A DNA stretch of 64,000 nucleotides from Candidatus Desulfosporosinus nitrosoreducens (GTDB lineage: Bacteria; Bacillota; Desulfitobacteriia; Desulfitobacteriales; Desulfitobacteriaceae): NCBI RefSeq assembly GCF_030954495.1, contig NZ_JAVHUW010000035.1, positions 1 through 64,000 of the forward strand, in the 5' to 3' direction. A program made the translations under genes and the position numbers. How positions within the stretch are numbered: the stretch's first letter is position 1; each line of letters opens with the position of its first letter. Below are positions 14,466 to 25,959 of the stretch, in pieces. The notes below the pieces were generated by a model. That model did no database searches and was not told the origin of the DNA. It was given only the letters and a program-made list of their open reading frames with translations.

Positions 14466-17400
14466 ATGCAAAATTACGGATTGCCGAAAAAACAGGGTCT
14501 TTACGATCCGGCATTAGAACATGATGCATGCGGTATGGGATTTGTTGTTAATATTAAGGGAGAGAAATCCCATGCCATAATAGATGAAGCTTTAACAGTT
14601 CTAGAAAACTTAAGCCACAGAGGGGCAAGCGGTGCCGATGAAAATACGGGTGACGGTGCCGGAATCACAGTTCAGATTCCTCATGATTTTTTCAAAAGGG
14701 AATGTGAGGTACTGGGTTTTGATTTGCCTGCCAAAGGCAGCTACGGCGTAGGTATGGTGTTTGCCCATAAATATGAGGATTTCAGAAAAATTCAAATAGA
14801 AACCTTTGAAAAAATCGTTGAGGAAGAGGGTCAGAGAATCTTAGGCTGGCGGGAAGTTCCTATCGATAAGACGACCATCGGTGAGGGAGCTAAGGCCGTA
14901 ATGCCGAGATTTATTCAGGTTTTTATTGCCAAAGAGGCCGGTATTTCGGATGAAATGGATTTTGAAAGAAAGCTTTACATCATCAGAAAACGAGCGGAAA
15001 AGGTTATTGCTCCAATGTGTGAGGACAAGGGTGGCACATTCTATATTTCCAGCCTTTCTGCCAAAACGATCGTCTATAAAGGTATGCTGACGGCGGAACA
15101 ACTTCGGAATTTCTATCTTGACCTTGCTGACCTTGATTTTGCCTCAGCACTGGCGATGGTTCATTCCAGGTTCAGCACCAATACCTTCCCAAGTTGGGAA
15201 AGAGCACATCCTAACCGCTATCTCGTGCACAACGGTGAAATCAATACTATCCGGGGAAATGTCAACTGGATGAAAGCGAGACAGAAATGTGTTGATTCAC
15301 CGCTTTTTGACGATCTCTCCAAAGTTTTTCCTATTGTTGACGAGACCGGCAGTGATTCGGCCATGTTTGACAATAGCCTGGAGTTCCTTCACCTCACAGG
15401 GAGGTCTCTCCCTCATGCTGTCATGATGATGATCCCTGAGCCTTGGGAAAAAAATGAGCTGATGTCTAAAGAGAAAAGGGATTTTTACCGCTTTAATGAC
15501 TTTTTAATGGAACCTTGGGATGGACCGGCGGCCATGGCTTTCACAGACGGCGTGGTTATCGGTGGAGTGCTGGACAGAAACGGACTCCGGCCCTCCCGTT
15601 ATTATGTGACAAAAGATGACAAGGTCGTTCTGGCTTCGGAAGTCGGAGTTATTGATATCAAGCCTGAAAATGTAAAATACAAAGGCCGGTTGGAACCGGG
15701 CAAAATGCTGCTTATCGATACGGCAGCCAAGAGAATTATTTCCGATGAGGAAATCAAGCAAAGTGTAGCTCGCTTGCACGCCTATGCAGAATGGAACAAG
15801 CGGCATATCGTCAATCTCAGCGACTTGCCTGTTGAGAATCTGCAAGAAGAGAATGTCCCTGCAGACCTGGTCAAGCAGCAGAAAGCCTTCGGCTATACCT
15901 TTGAGGATATCACCAAAACAATTCAGCCTATGGCCATACAGGGTGTTGACCCGGTTGGAGCCATGGGTATGGATTCGCCTCTGGCCGTTTTATCAGAGAA
16001 ACCTCAAATGCTTTATCTTTATTTCAAGCAGCTCTTTGCCCAAGTTACTAATCCTCCTATCGACGGCATAAGAGAAGAAATCATCACTTCCGGCAGCATA
16101 CTTCTCGGGGATACGGGAAATTTGCTCGATCCGGATCAGAGAAACTCTGCCAGTCTGTCTTTGGAGCATCCGATTTTAACGAATGAACAGCTTCATACGA
16201 TTAAACATCTCAATAATGATAAGTTAAAAGCGGTCACCATATCCATACTCTATAAAGTTTCCGCAGGGCCTAAAGCCATGGAGAAGGCTTTGGACAAAGT
16301 ATTCCGCAAGGCGGACCAAGCGATCAGCGAAGGCGCCAATGTCATCATCCTCTCCGACCGGGGAGTCAACAAAGAACTGGCAGCTATCCCCGCTCTCTTA
16401 GCCTCCTCAGGGCTCCATCATCATATGATTCGCAGAGAAATCAGAACTAATATCGGCATTGTCCTGGAATCAGGAGAACCCAGAGAGGTGCATCATTTCT
16501 GTGCTCTTATTGGCTACGGCGTCACGGCAATTAATCCGTATCTGGCCTATGAAACTCTCAAAGATCTTGCTGAAAGAGGATTGCTGGACGGGTTAACTTA
16601 TGAAGAGGCTAAAAAGAACTTTATTAAAGCTTCCGTGAAAGGTATTCTTAAAGTACTCACTAAGATGGGAATTTCGACCATGCGCAGTTATCACGGATCT
16701 CAAATTTTTGAGGCTGTAGGACTCAGGAAAGACCTCATCGAGAAGTATTTCACCATGACGCCTTCCAGAGTGGAAGGGATTGGGCTTGAAGAAATAGCAA
16801 TAGAAAATCAAATGCGCCATGAAAGTGCTTATCTCGAAAACTCGCCCTATACGGATACACTGGAAGTTGGCGGTTACTTCCAGTGTAAGGATGACGGGGA
16901 GATCCACCTCTATAATCCGGAAACCATCTATATGCTGCAGAAGGCCTGCCGGGAAGGGAACTACTCTCTTTATAGGGAGTTTTCCAAAAAGATCAACGAA
17001 GAAGCGGTCTATACGTTAAGGAACCTTCTTGATTTTAAAGTCAATGCGGGAGATACAATTCCTGTCGAAGAAGTGGAATCCATTGATTCGATTGTCAAAC
17101 GGTTTAAAACCGGGGCAATGTCCTACGGTTCCATCAGCAAAGAAGCTCACGAATGCCTGGCTATTGCCATGAATAGGTTGGGCGGCAAGAGCAATACCGG
17201 TGAAGGCGGAGAGGACATCGAGCGGTTTACGGTGATGGACAACGGCGACACCAAGAACAGTGCTATCAAACAAGTGGCCTCGGGACGTTTTGGCGTGACC
17301 AGCAACTACTTGGTGAATGCCAAAGAAATCCAAATAAAAATGGCTCAAGGTGCAAAACCGGGTGAAGGCGGTCAGCTTCCGGGACGCAAAGTTTATCCGG

Positions 17401-19028
17401 AAATTGCTAAAGTTAGGCACTCCACGCCGGGTGTTGATCTGATTTCTCCTCCTCCGCATCATGATATTTATTCGATTGAGGATTTGGCGGAGCTGATCCA
17501 TGATCTGAAGAATGCCAATAAGGATGCCCGGATCAGTGTCAAGCTTGTTTCCGAAGTTGGGGTGGGAACAATTGCCGCCGGTGTAGCCAAAGGAAAAGCG
17601 GATGTCATCCTGATCAGCGGTTATGATGGCGGAACCGGGGCGTCCCCAAGGACCAGCATTAAAAATGCCGGCCTTCCCTGGGAACTGGGGCTTGCCGAAA
17701 CCCATCAAACTTTGGTTCTCAATAAATTAAGGGACAGAGTGATAGTTGAAACCGACGGGAAACTGCTTTCAGGCAGGGATGTTGTAATAGCAGCTATGCT
17801 GGGGGCTGAAGAATATGGGTTTGCCACAACTCCTCTTATCGCTATCGGATGTGTCATGATGAGGGTTTGTAACCTTAATACCTGTCCGGTGGGAATAGCG
17901 ACTCAAGATCAAACTTTGAGGAAAAACTTTAAAGGGAAACCTGAGTACGTTGAAAACTTCATGCGTTTTGTAGCCCAGGAAATGCGGGAGATTATGGCTA
18001 AACTGGGATTCAGGACCGTCGACGAAATGGTTGGACGTACAGATAAACTGAAAACCAAAGAGGGGATAAAAAATTGGAAAGCCTCCAATCTTGATCTGTC
18101 CCAGATTCTTTATCAGCCCTATGCCGGTGCTGATGTTGGCCGGTTTAACGCTCAAGCACAGAACCATATGCTGGAAAAATCATTGGATATGAAAAAACTG
18201 CTCAGGATGTGCAAGCCGGCTCTGGATAACCGGAAGTCTATTCGAGCTAAGCTGAAAATCAATAATGTTGACCGGGTTGTCGGAACTATCGTAGGCAGCG
18301 AAATTTCCAAGAGATACGGTGAAAACGGACTCGCGGAAGACACCATTAAACTGACCTTTGTCGGTTCGGCCGGACAGAGTTTTGGGGCTTTTATTCCTAA
18401 GGGGATGTCACTTGAGCTTGAGGGAGATGCCAACGATTACTTGGGGAAAGGACTTTCCGGCGGTAAGATTGTCGTCTATCCCCCCAGGACTGCTGATTTT
18501 GAGCCTGAGAAAAACATTCTCATTGGAAACGTCGCTTTCTACGGCGCGACGTCGGGAGAAGCTTATATCAATGGAATTGCCGGAGAACGGTTCTGTGTGA
18601 GAAACAGCGGGGTTAAAGCGGTTGTAGAGGGCGTGGGTGACCATGGCTGTGAATATATGACAGGCGGCAAAGCGGTTATCTTAGGTAAAACAGGAAGAAA
18701 TTTTGCGGCGGGAATGTCGGGCGGAGTGGCATATATTTTAGATTTTGACGAAATATACTGCAATAAATCAATGGTACTCCTGGAAAAAATCACATCCGCC
18801 GAGGAAATGAATGAAATTAAGGGTATGATTGAAAAACATGTGGAGTATACCGGCAGTCCGCAAGGCCAGAGGATTCTTGACGATTGGGCCGGTTATGCGG
18901 TGAGATTCACCAAAGTAATACCTAAAGATTATAAACGTATGCTTGAAAACATTGATAGGGCCCATAAGGCAGGGCTGAGCGGTGGAGAGGCCTTAATGGT
19001 CGCCTTTGAAGAACATTTTAAAAATTAA
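14466..19028 (+). CDS. gltB: Glutamate synthase large subunit
   Basis: A 1520-residue class II glutamine amidotransferase/FMN glutamate synthase. Cys22 in [10 protein letters not shown] is the N-terminal nucleophile after removal of a 21-residue propeptide. GAT domain: about 22-430. Central and FMN domains: about 450-1200, with [31 protein letters not shown] and [13 protein letters not shown]. The 3Fe-4S ligands lie near [19 protein letters not shown]. The C-terminal beta-helix (about 1250-1480) is glycine-rich. It makes two glutamates from glutamine and 2-oxoglutarate. ATG 14466 fits the propeptide length and has aaagggtggg upstream; the upstream ATG 14424 overlaps the candidate -10. Confidence 0.97.
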   Translation: MQNYGLPKKQGLYDPALEHDACGMGFVVNIKGEKSHAIIDEALTVLENLSHRGASGADENTGDGAGITVQIPHDFFKRECEVLGFDLPAKGSYGVGMVFAHKYEDFRKIQIETFEKIVEEEGQRILGWREVPIDKTTIGEGAKAVMPRFIQVFIAKEAGISDEMDFERKLYIIRKRAEKVIAPMCEDKGGTFYISSLSAKTIVYKGMLTAEQLRNFYLDLADLDFASALAMVHSRFSTNTFPSWERAHPNRYLVHNGEINTIRGNVNWMKARQKCVDSPLFDDLSKVFPIVDETGSDSAMFDNSLEFLHLTGRSLPHAVMMMIPEPWEKNELMSKEKRDFYRFNDFLMEPWDGPAAMAFTDGVVIGGVLDRNGLRPSRYYVTKDDKVVLASEVGVIDIKPENVKYKGRLEPGKMLLIDTAAKRIISDEEIKQSVARLHAYAEWNKRHIVNLSDLPVENLQEENVPADLVKQQKAFGYTFEDITKTIQPMAIQGVDPVGAMGMDSPLAVLSEKPQMLYLYFKQLFAQVTNPPIDGIREEIITSGSILLGDTGNLLDPDQRNSASLSLEHPILTNEQLHTIKHLNNDKLKAVTISILYKVSAGPKAMEKALDKVFRKADQAISEGANVIILSDRGVNKELAAIPALLASSGLHHHMIRREIRTNIGIVLESGEPREVHHFCALIGYGVTAINPYLAYETLKDLAERGLLDGLTYEEAKKNFIKASVKGILKVLTKMGISTMRSYHGSQIFEAVGLRKDLIEKYFTMTPSRVEGIGLEEIAIENQMRHESAYLENSPYTDTLEVGGYFQCKDDGEIHLYNPETIYMLQKACREGNYSLYREFSKKINEEAVYTLRNLLDFKVNAGDTIPVEEVESIDSIVKRFKTGAMSYGSISKEAHECLAIAMNRLGGKSNTGEGGEDIERFTVMDNGDTKNSAIKQVASGRFGVTSNYLVNAKEIQIKMAQGAKPGEGGQLPGRKVYPEIAKVRHSTPGVDLISPPPHHDIYSIEDLAELIHDLKNANKDARISVKLVSEVGVGTIAAGVAKGKADVILISGYDGGTGASPRTSIKNAGLPWELGLAETHQTLVLNKLRDRVIVETDGKLLSGRDVVIAAMLGAEEYGFATTPLIAIGCVMMRVCNLNTCPVGIATQDQTLRKNFKGKPEYVENFMRFVAQEMREIMAKLGFRTVDEMVGRTDKLKTKEGIKNWKASNLDLSQILYQPYAGADVGRFNAQAQNHMLEKSLDMKKLLRMCKPALDNRKSIRAKLKINNVDRVVGTIVGSEISKRYGENGLAEDTIKLTFVGSAGQSFGAFIPKGMSLELEGDANDYLGKGLSGGKIVVYPPRTADFEPEKNILIGNVAFYGATSGEAYINGIAGERFCVRNSGVKAVVEGVGDHGCEYMTGGKAVILGKTGRNFAAGMSGGVAYILDFDEIYCNKSMVLLEKITSAEEMNEIKGMIEKHVEYTGSPQGQRILDDWAGYAVRFTKVIPKDYKRMLENIDRAHKAGLSGGEALMVAFEEHFKN

Positions 19029-19057
19029 AGGACAATAGGATTAAGGTGGGACTAACA

Positions 19058-20539
19058 ATGGGAAAAGCGACTGGATTTTTAGAGTATGAAAGAGTAAATC
19101 CAAAGAAACGATCTCCTGAAGATAGAATCAAAGACTGGGCGGAATTAAAGCTTCCTCAGGAACCTGAGATCATAAAAACTCAGGGCGCCAGATGCATGAA
19201 CTGCGGAGTTCCCTTTTGTCAGGGCGGGGTTCTCTTAAACGGAATGGCCTCAGGCTGTCCCCTTCATAATCTTATTCCGGAATGGAATGAACTGGTTTAT
19301 AAAGGACAATGGCAGGAGGCTTATAAGCGGCTGACCCGGACCAGCCCCTTCCCGGAATTCACCTCAAGGGTTTGCCCGGCGCCCTGTGAAGGCGCCTGCA
19401 CGGAAGGTTATATTATGGAGCCGGTAACGGTCAATAGTCTGGAATATGAAATTATCGAAAAGGCTTTTGCCGAAGGCTGGGTCCTGCCCCAAAAGGCTAA
19501 AAAGACAGGGAAAAAGGTAGCCGTTGTCGGTTCCGGTCCTTCGGGTCTGGCGGCAGCTTACTATTTGAACGCGGTTGGGCATGATGTGACCGTGTATGAA
19601 AGGAACGACAGAGCCGGCGGATTAATGATGTACGGAATTCCCAATATGAAACTTGACAAACAGGTTGTGGCAAGACGTCTGGAACTGATGAAGGCTTCAG
19701 GAGTCCGGTTTGTGTTAAACACTGAAATAGGCAAAGACATGCCTGCCCGGGAATTGGTGGATCAATACGACGCGGTGATATTGTGTGGCGGCGCCACTAA
19801 GCCAAGGGGACTTGAGGTTGAGGGAAAGGAACTTAAAGGAGTCTGCTTTGCAGTTGATTTTTTGAAGGCCAATACGAAAAGCCTTCTCGATTCCGGTCTT
19901 AAGGATGGCAGCTTTATAAGTGCTAAGGACAAAAATGTTATTATTATCGGCGGCGGGGATACTGGAACGGACTGTGTCGCCACATCCATACGGCATGGCT
20001 GCCGGAGCGTTTATCAGCTGGAAATTATGCCTGAACCGCCTGAAAAAAGAAAAGAAGAATCTAACCCCTGGCCGGAATGGCCGGTTAAGCTTAAAGTGGA
20101 CTACGGTCAGGAAGAGGCCATAAGCCTCTATGGAAAAGACCCCAGAAATTACCTTATCTCTACTAAAAAAATCGTAGGCAATGAAAACGGTGAGGTTAAA
20201 GAAGTTCATACCGTAGAAGTTACTTGGGTTAAGAATGCTTCAGGGCGAATGGTTCCTCAGGAGGTGCCGGGAAGCGAAAAAGTTTGGCAAGCAGATCTTG
20301 TGCTTCTGGCCATGGGATTTTTGGGGCCTGAGGATACGATCTTGGATGAACTTAAGCTGGAAAGGGATTCCAGAAGTAACGTGAAAGCCGAATATGAAGT
20401 TTTCGAGACTAATGTAGAGAAAGTATTTACCGCCGGTGACATGAGAAGAGGGCAAAGTCTTATCGTTTGGGCTATTCAGGAAGGAAAGCTTGCAGCTAGG
20501 GAAGTTGATAAATACCTCATGGGCAAAAGTGTAATTTAG
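19058..20539 (+). CDS. gltD: Glutamate synthase small subunit
   Basis: A 493-residue FAD/NAD(P)H-binding subunit that passes electrons to GltB. The N-terminal Cys clusters ([36 protein letters not shown]) bind two 4Fe-4S centres. The FAD site is [17 protein letters not shown], the NAD(P)H site is [15 protein letters not shown], and [17 protein letters not shown] closes the FAD domain. It lies 29 bases after gltB. ATG 19058 is chosen because taaggtggg precedes it; an in-frame GTG at 19046 overlaps that site. Confidence 0.97.
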   Translation: MGKATGFLEYERVNPKKRSPEDRIKDWAELKLPQEPEIIKTQGARCMNCGVPFCQGGVLLNGMASGCPLHNLIPEWNELVYKGQWQEAYKRLTRTSPFPEFTSRVCPAPCEGACTEGYIMEPVTVNSLEYEIIEKAFAEGWVLPQKAKKTGKKVAVVGSGPSGLAAAYYLNAVGHDVTVYERNDRAGGLMMYGIPNMKLDKQVVARRLELMKASGVRFVLNTEIGKDMPARELVDQYDAVILCGGATKPRGLEVEGKELKGVCFAVDFLKANTKSLLDSGLKDGSFISAKDKNVIIIGGGDTGTDCVATSIRHGCRSVYQLEIMPEPPEKRKEESNPWPEWPVKLKVDYGQEEAISLYGKDPRNYLISTKKIVGNENGEVKEVHTVEVTWVKNASGRMVPQEVPGSEKVWQADLVLLAMGFLGPEDTILDELKLERDSRSNVKAEYEVFETNVEKVFTAGDMRRGQSLIVWAIQEGKLAAREVDKYLMGKSVI

Positions 20540-20589
20540 TCTTCTTTAGCGAGAGATTTCTCTAAAATGCAATCTCTGTCTAAGCGGCA

Positions 20590-20635
20590 GTTAAACTATT
20601 ATCCCTCAGGCGTATAGTTTGGGGGAACTTTTTTT
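20590..20635 (+). terminator. Possible weak terminator after gltD
   Basis: AAACTAT (20593-20599) can pair with ATAGTTT (20614-20620), and gggggaac followed by seven T residues comes next. The stem is AT-rich, so this is only tentative. Confidence 0.35.
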
Positions 20636-20733
20636 AAATCTAATTGTTCATAAATTCACAGATTTCCAATAGTATTGAGAATTAAGATTTGATACTATAT
20701 TATAGGAGGTTTTTTTGAGGAGGTAACTATGTG

Positions 20734-21969
20734 ATGAATTATGTTGTTATAGGTAATTCAACAGCGGCGATAGGAACGGTCGAAGGGATTCGCAGCATTG
20801 ATACTCAAGGAACAATTATGCTGATTTCCGATGAGCCTCACCGCACCTATTCACGGCCTCTAATTTCTTATTATTTGTCTGGAAAAATCCCGGAATCTAA
20901 AATGTATTATCGCTCAAAAGATTATTATGAACGTTTAGACATCAGTACGAGACTGGGGGAAAGAGTCAGCGTTTTGCGTCTCGCAGAAAAAGCGGTGGTG
21001 CTGGAATCAGGCGAAACTATTCCCTACGATCGTTTAATGTTGGCGACAGGTGCCAAGCCGATAGTTCCTCATATACCTGGCCGGGATTTTAAAGGTGTTC
21101 ACACCTTTATTAAATGGGATGATGTCTTGAGATTGGAGAAAGTGCTCAGAGCGGGAAGCCGTGCCGTTGTTATTGGGGCGGGCATTAATGGGCTGAAAGC
21201 CGTAGAGGCTTTAGTCAAATGCGGAGTTGAAGTTACAGTTGTGGAAATCGCCAATCAGGTATTGAGCGCGATCTTAGACGAGACGGCGGCGGCTTTAGTT
21301 CAAAAAACATTAGAAAACCATGGAGTTAAGTTTTATCTGAATACGACGGTGGCGGAAATAGTCGCTGAGAAAGAAGCCGCTTCCGGAGTGCGCTTACAAG
21401 ACGGAAGAATTCTGGATTGCGAGCAAGTTGTGATTACAATCGGAATAAGCCCCAATATTGATTTGGCCGAAAAAACAGACATTAAAGTAAACCGCGGGAT
21501 TCTCGTGGATGAACATATGGCAACGAGCGTTCCTGATGTTTACGCGGCGGGAGATGTGGCCGAGGTATACGATTCTCTTTATCGGGAACGCCGTGTCTTG
21601 CCGGTTATCCCTAATACTTATAAACAAGGTTTTAATGCCGGGGTGAATATGGCAGGGAAAGTTCAGTCCTATGGAAGCAGTTTCGCCATGGTCTCCATTG
21701 GCTTTTTTGAGCTTCCCCTGATTACTTCAGGCATCGTTAAGCCTGAGGGAGAAGGGTTTACCGAATTGGCCGATACGGCATCTCCTCAGGATTACCGCAA
21801 AGTGATCTTACGTGAGGGGCGGATTGTGGGCTATGTTGTCTTAAATAGAGTTGATTGTGCCGGGGGTCTGGCAAGTCTGATGGAAAAGGAAGTAGACGTT
21901 CGGAGTTTTCAGCAGGATTTGTTCAAAGAAAATTTCAACTACGCCAATTTTCTGCAAAGTCCCAAATAA
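20734..21969 (+). CDS. NAD(P)/FAD-dependent pyridine nucleotide-disulfide oxidoreductase (nitrite/rubredoxin reductase-like)
   Basis: A 411-residue flavoprotein. The FAD site is VVIGNSTAAIGTVEGIR at the N terminus, the NAD(P)H site AVVIGAGINGLKAVEALV near residue 148, and VYAAGDVAEVYD near 270 closes the FAD domain. There is no redox Cys pair. The layout matches NADH:rubredoxin reductases and the N-terminal part of NirB-type enzymes; the electron acceptor is unknown. A strong site (gaggaggtaac) precedes GTG 20731 and ATG 20734, either of which may be used. It appears monocistronic. Confidence 0.82.
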   Translation: MNYVVIGNSTAAIGTVEGIRSIDTQGTIMLISDEPHRTYSRPLISYYLSGKIPESKMYYRSKDYYERLDISTRLGERVSVLRLAEKAVVLESGETIPYDRLMLATGAKPIVPHIPGRDFKGVHTFIKWDDVLRLEKVLRAGSRAVVIGAGINGLKAVEALVKCGVEVTVVEIANQVLSAILDETAAALVQKTLENHGVKFYLNTTVAEIVAEKEAASGVRLQDGRILDCEQVVITIGISPNIDLAEKTDIKVNRGILVDEHMATSVPDVYAAGDVAEVYDSLYRERRVLPVIPNTYKQGFNAGVNMAGKVQSYGSSFAMVSIGFFELPLITSGIVKPEGEGFTELADTASPQDYRKVILREGRIVGYVVLNRVDCAGGLASLMEKEVDVRSFQQDLFKENFNYANFLQSPK

Positions 21970-22071
21970 AAACAATAATAACAGGGTAAAAATAATGTTT
22001 TTGGAGAAGAAGAGCAACCTCGGCATAAAACTCTTGGCTGGGTCATAAGTTCTGGCAAAGGAGGGAGTGCC

Positions 22072-22329
22072 ATGGCCTCATGGGATCTGACAGTGTGGAT
22101 GAGTTACGCTTTTTTCATACTTTGCTTGATACTTGGCTGGGGAGCCGCTGGAGTCCTGGATTATGATGGAGTATTACGTCGCTCGACGTCTCGTTCCGGA
22201 CGGCTGCTCTTGCGTTTTGGCGTAACTCTGGTGCTCGCTGAGGGATTTCGGCTCTTTCTTAGCTTTGCTATCGGTCCGCTCTTGGATATGTTTGTGAATC
22301 AAAGCATCAATGGCTTTAAGGCCTTTTAA
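22072..22329 (+). CDS. Small membrane protein (85 aa)
   Basis: An 85-residue protein with two hydrophobic helices: about 8-28 (VWMSYAFFILCLILGWGAAGV) and about 47-70 (LRFGVTLVLAEGFRLFLSFAIGPLL), separated by an Arg/Ser-rich loop. The site aaaggagggag precedes ATG 22072. It follows the FAD oxidoreductase by about 100 bases and may share its transcript. No family is recognised. Confidence 0.65.
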   Translation: MASWDLTVWMSYAFFILCLILGWGAAGVLDYDGVLRRSTSRSGRLLLRFGVTLVLAEGFRLFLSFAIGPLLDMFVNQSINGFKAF

Positions 22330-22443
22330 TTCGCAATTCACAGCAATAACGCTTTTCGAAGGGAAAAATTTTCACCTTAAGCCAATAACTGAGACTTGCC
22401 AATCTGAAACTGACCATAAAAAAGTAGAATAAGGACAGAAAAA

Positions 22444-22471
22444 TAGCAGCCGCTCAAGGCTGCTAAATTTA
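22444..22471 (+). terminator. Terminator
   Basis: TAGCAGCC (22444-22451) pairs with GGCTGCTA (22458-22465), loop gctcaa, followed by aattta. The U tract is short. Confidence 0.6.
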
Positions 22472-22599
22472 TTAAGTATAGCATACGCACCCAATGACCA
22501 TAACTTCAGTGGCTAAGAAATATATGATAGTTTAAAAAGGATATAGAAAGAAGTTATAGAATTTATTGCTTAGGTCATTTAAGAAAGGATGATGAAAGT

Positions 22600-23424
22600 A
22601 TGAGTTTATTTACCGTTGATCAAACAAAATGTCAGCGCGATGGCGTCTGTGCCCGTGAATGTCCGGTAGGAATTATCAAATTCTCGGATAAAAACTCATT
22701 TCCCACTCCAGTGGATAAGGCCGAGGAAAGCTGTATTCAATGCGGACACTGTATGGCAGTATGCCCTCATGGTGCCTTAACCCTCGATAAGCAAAAGATT
22801 GAAGATCTTCCTTTAATTCACAAGGATTTAATGCCGAGTTCAGAAAGCATCAAGGAATTTTTGACAGCCAGGCGTTCTATTCGCCGCTACAAACAAAATG
22901 TTGTGGGGCGCGAAACTTTAGAAGAGCTTATTAATTTAGGTTCCTATGCTCCTACAGGACACAACAAGCAGCAGGTGCACTGGTCTGTCTTTGAAGATCC
23001 CGCCAAGGTCAGGAGGCTTGCGTCTTTGGTGGTCGACTGGGCCAACTTAATGGCTCCTAAAATCCCGGATCGGGATATGGCGAAAGGCATGGAAAACTTA
23101 GTTTTGGCTTGGAATAAAGGAGAGGACCCTATCCTGCGTGGAGCACCGCATTTGATTATGGTCCATTCCCAGGCTGATTTGCCGACGGCCCATGCCGACT
23201 GTGTGATTGCCTTAACTTATCTGGAACTCTATGCCGCTTCTAAAGGCTTGGGAACCTGCTGGGCAGGCTATTTGACGGCGGCTGCTAATATATTTCCGCC
23301 GCTGCGCGCAGCTTTGGGCCTGCCGGAAGGACATCGTTGCTTTGGTGCCGTGATGCTTGGCTATCCGCAACATAAGTACTATCGCCGCCCCAAACGCAAC
23401 GCTCCCTCAGTTACCTGGTGCTGA
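22600..23424 (+). CDS. Nitroreductase-family protein with N-terminal 2[4Fe-4S] ferredoxin domain
   Basis: A 274-residue protein. Residues 1-62 carry two 4Fe-4S motifs (CQRDGVCARECPVG and CIQCGHCMAVCPHG). Residues about 85-274 are an FMN-binding nitroreductase fold with SRRSIRRYK-like TARRSIRRYKQNVV, GSYAPTGHNKQQ and AASKGLGTCWAGYL. Electrons probably enter through the ferredoxin part and reduce a substrate at FMN; the substrate is unknown. This fusion is common in anaerobes. The site gaaaggatgatg precedes ATG 22600. Confidence 0.88.
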   Translation: MSLFTVDQTKCQRDGVCARECPVGIIKFSDKNSFPTPVDKAEESCIQCGHCMAVCPHGALTLDKQKIEDLPLIHKDLMPSSESIKEFLTARRSIRRYKQNVVGRETLEELINLGSYAPTGHNKQQVHWSVFEDPAKVRRLASLVVDWANLMAPKIPDRDMAKGMENLVLAWNKGEDPILRGAPHLIMVHSQADLPTAHADCVIALTYLELYAASKGLGTCWAGYLTAAANIFPPLRAALGLPEGHRCFGAVMLGYPQHKYYRRPKRNAPSVTWC

Positions 23425-23474
23425 ACAGAATGCGGGAAACTGCCCAAGCTCCGTTTAACTCGGTGCATTTTTGG

Positions 23475-23502
23475 TTGATAATACAGATGAGCGTGCTAAA
23501 AT
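23475..23502 (+). promoter_or_regulatory. Probable sigma-A promoter of murT-gatD
   Basis: TTGATA (23475-23480), a 16-base spacer, TAAAAT (23497-23502), 29 bases upstream of the murT start codon. Confidence 0.55.
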
Positions 23503-23530
23503 GTAAAAGATAATAATTAAAGGAGTCATT

Positions 23531-24934
23531 ATGAAACGAACATGGCGTTTTTGGGCCGCTTTATGGGTGGGCAAGCTCATCACCCTTGGTTTACAAATCA
23601 GCGGGAAAAAAGGGACAACCTTACCGGGAAAAATAGCGCAAGGGGTTGAGCCGGAGATCCTGAAACACTTGGGCATAGCTTACACAGAAGGAATTGTGAT
23701 AGTCACCGGGACGAATGGCAAGACAACGACCGCGAATCTTCTGGCGAGCATCTTGCGGGAGGCAGGGAAATCCTTCGCCTTTAACCAAGCGGGCGCCAAT
23801 CTTGTAACAGGCATTTCCGGTGCCTTGATTCAGAACACACGCTGGAGCGGGTCATCCCGGACAAAGTTAGCCTTATTGGAAGTCGATGAAGCTACCGTAC
23901 CGAAATTTTGTGCACAAGTAACTCCCAGTTTGGCAATTGTGACCAACTTTTTTCGCGATCAGCTGGATCGCTATGGCGAGTTGGACACTACAGTGCGTAT
24001 GGTCAGAGAATCGCTTTCCTCAGATACGGTACTTATTCTCAACGCTGATGATCCTTTGGTGGCCCAATTTGGTTCAAATCATTCCCGAACCTGTTTTTAC
24101 GGAGTGGAATCGACGCCTGATAGCCGCAAGGAAAGCCAGGAGACAAGGGAGGCTAAGTTTTGCCCTGTCTGTGGCCGTGAGCTTGGGTATAGTCTTTTTC
24201 ATTATGGACAATTAGGGGTTTTTTACTGCGAAGGATGTGGATTTAAACGTCCGGAGCCGGAGGTTTTGGCGCAGAACGTGTTTTCCGATGAAGGGCTGCG
24301 GTTTCGGGTGGGGACGGCCACTTTTTCAACGGCTCTGCAAGGATATTATAATCTCTACAATGCTTTAGCGGCTCTGACAGCCGCCCGTCAAATCGGAGTG
24401 GCTGATCCTTTGATTGAAAAAGGCTTGAGAGAGTTTGTTCCCCAAGCCGGACGCATGGAGCGCTTCTATCTTCCGGAAGGGGAGATTACTCTAACCCTGG
24501 TTAAAAATCCAACGGGATTTAATCAAGTGATCCAAACGATGCTTAGTGTCGATAAACCGCTGCGCATTTTGATTGGCATTAATGACTTGGCTGCCGATGG
24601 ACGGGATATTTCCTGGCTTTGGGATGTCAATTTTGAATGCCTTGAAGCGCAGGCGGAGCGAATTCAACAAGTGGTTTGTTCCGGTCTTCGGGCAGAGGAC
24701 ATGGCCTTAAGGCTTAAATATGCCGGAATTCCGGAAGAAAAACTTACTCTGGAACACACCCTGACAGCAGCGCTCAGCTTAGTGCAGAGAGATCGTCAAG
24801 GGAATGAAGCCGCTTTTATCTTGCCAACGTACACGCTGCTTTTCCCGCTGCGTGAGATTTTAGAGGAGCGCATGAAAACGGCGGGCTCGTCAAGCCTCAG
24901 GGACAACAAGCGCAGAGAGGAGGCCAGGACATGA
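23531..24934 (+). CDS. murT: Lipid II isoglutaminyl synthase subunit MurT
   Basis: A 467-residue Mur-ligase-like protein. The ATP loop is VTGTNGKTTTANLLASIL near residue 60, with LEVDEATVPKF and the FFRDQLDRYGE motif. A Cys4 zinc ribbon, CPVCGREL...FYCEGCGF, is inserted in the central domain as in MurT. A DUF1727-type C-terminal domain begins about residue 330. With GatD it amidates the D-glutamate of lipid II to D-isoglutamine. ATG 23531 has aaaggag upstream. It overlaps gatD by 4 bases. Confidence 0.95.
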   Translation: MKRTWRFWAALWVGKLITLGLQISGKKGTTLPGKIAQGVEPEILKHLGIAYTEGIVIVTGTNGKTTTANLLASILREAGKSFAFNQAGANLVTGISGALIQNTRWSGSSRTKLALLEVDEATVPKFCAQVTPSLAIVTNFFRDQLDRYGELDTTVRMVRESLSSDTVLILNADDPLVAQFGSNHSRTCFYGVESTPDSRKESQETREAKFCPVCGRELGYSLFHYGQLGVFYCEGCGFKRPEPEVLAQNVFSDEGLRFRVGTATFSTALQGYYNLYNALAALTAARQIGVADPLIEKGLREFVPQAGRMERFYLPEGEITLTLVKNPTGFNQVIQTMLSVDKPLRILIGINDLAADGRDISWLWDVNFECLEAQAERIQQVVCSGLRAEDMALRLKYAGIPEEKLTLEHTLTAALSLVQRDRQGNEAAFILPTYTLLFPLREILEERMKTAGSSSLRDNKRREEART

Positions 24935-25710
24935 AACTGACGATTTGTCATCTTTATCCGGATCTGCTTGACCTCTATGGAGACCGGGGGAATATCCTGA
25001 CTTTGGCAGCCCGTTGCAGATGGCGGGGGATCGAACCGGTAATCCGGCAGGTGTCTTTAGGGGAAGACCTGGATTTTAAGGGAATGGATATTCTTTTCCT
25101 CGGCGGCGGTTCGGACCGTGAACAAGGTATACTTGTGCAAGATTTGATGCGCAGGGAACATGAACTTCGCCTGGCGATTGAAAATGGGCTTGTGGTTCTG
25201 GCCATTTGCGGTGGGTATCAGATGTTGGGCAGCTATTATCAAACGGCGAGCGGAGAGAAGATTCCGGGTCTGGGCATTTTAGACCTTTGGACGACTGCCG
25301 GGACAAAACGTTTAATTGGCAATGTTGTTATTGAATTGTACGGAAGTACTTTATTTGTTGGCCAGGATAAGGCGCCGTCGAGTCAACCTGAGCAAACTTT
25401 GAAAACGCTGGTCGGCTTTGAAAATCATTCGGGCAAAACTCAACTTGGTCAAGGGCTTAAACCCTTGGGTAAAGTCTTAATTGGCCACGGCAACAATGGT
25501 GAGGATCAGGCGGAGGGGGTTCGCTACCGCAATGTTTTCGGCACGTACCTGCATGGACCTCTTTTGCCTAAGAATCCACTGCTAACAGACTTGCTGCTGG
25601 AGCTGGCCCTTGTAAGGAGAGGTTTAGACAGTCGTCTGACGGAGCTTGACGATCGCTTGGAGAACCTGGCCCATGAGGCCATGGTCGCAAGGCTTTTGAA
25701 ACAAGCATAA
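24931..25710 (+). CDS. gatD: Lipid II isoglutaminyl synthase glutaminase subunit GatD
   Basis: A 259-residue class I glutamine amidotransferase of the CobB/CobQ type. The nucleophile is Cys93 in AICGGYQMLG; the catalytic His lies in FGTYLHGPLL. It releases ammonia from glutamine for MurT. Opening MKLTICHLYPDLLDLYGDRGN is typical of GatD. Translation is coupled to murT through the ATGA overlap. Confidence 0.95.
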   Translation: MKLTICHLYPDLLDLYGDRGNILTLAARCRWRGIEPVIRQVSLGEDLDFKGMDILFLGGGSDREQGILVQDLMRREHELRLAIENGLVVLAICGGYQMLGSYYQTASGEKIPGLGILDLWTTAGTKRLIGNVVIELYGSTLFVGQDKAPSSQPEQTLKTLVGFENHSGKTQLGQGLKPLGKVLIGHGNNGEDQAEGVRYRNVFGTYLHGPLLPKNPLLTDLLLELALVRRGLDSRLTELDDRLENLAHEAMVARLLKQA

Positions 25711-25891
25711 ATTTAATTCGATATTCGATATTGCAGAAAAAATCAGTATATCAAGTGTGCTATACTGGCATACTATCTTTAGAATCAATAATTTTCCTTG
25801 AAAAATCGAGCAATGTCACAGGTTACCATAATTTACATGCCCAAACTCAGCTATTTTCGAGGGGATTTAGCTTATTTACTCTTCAAGTTCG

Positions 25892-25921
25892 TTGACACTT
25901 TTTTGTATTATTGTCTATAAT
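25892..25921 (+). promoter_or_regulatory. Sigma-A promoter of mazEF
   Basis: TTGACA (25892-25897), an 18-base spacer, TATAAT (25916-25921): both hexamers are consensus. It lies 38 bases before the mazE start. Confidence 0.8.
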
Positions 25922-25959
25922 AGAGTATAGCTTTGGCTAAAAGACTTGGGGGTGCTAAT

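Noticed and set aside
17016..17708. 230-codon open frame antisense to gltB
   Set aside because: It lies wholly inside a strongly conserved gene and has no motif or ribosome binding site; it reflects codon use on the sense strand.
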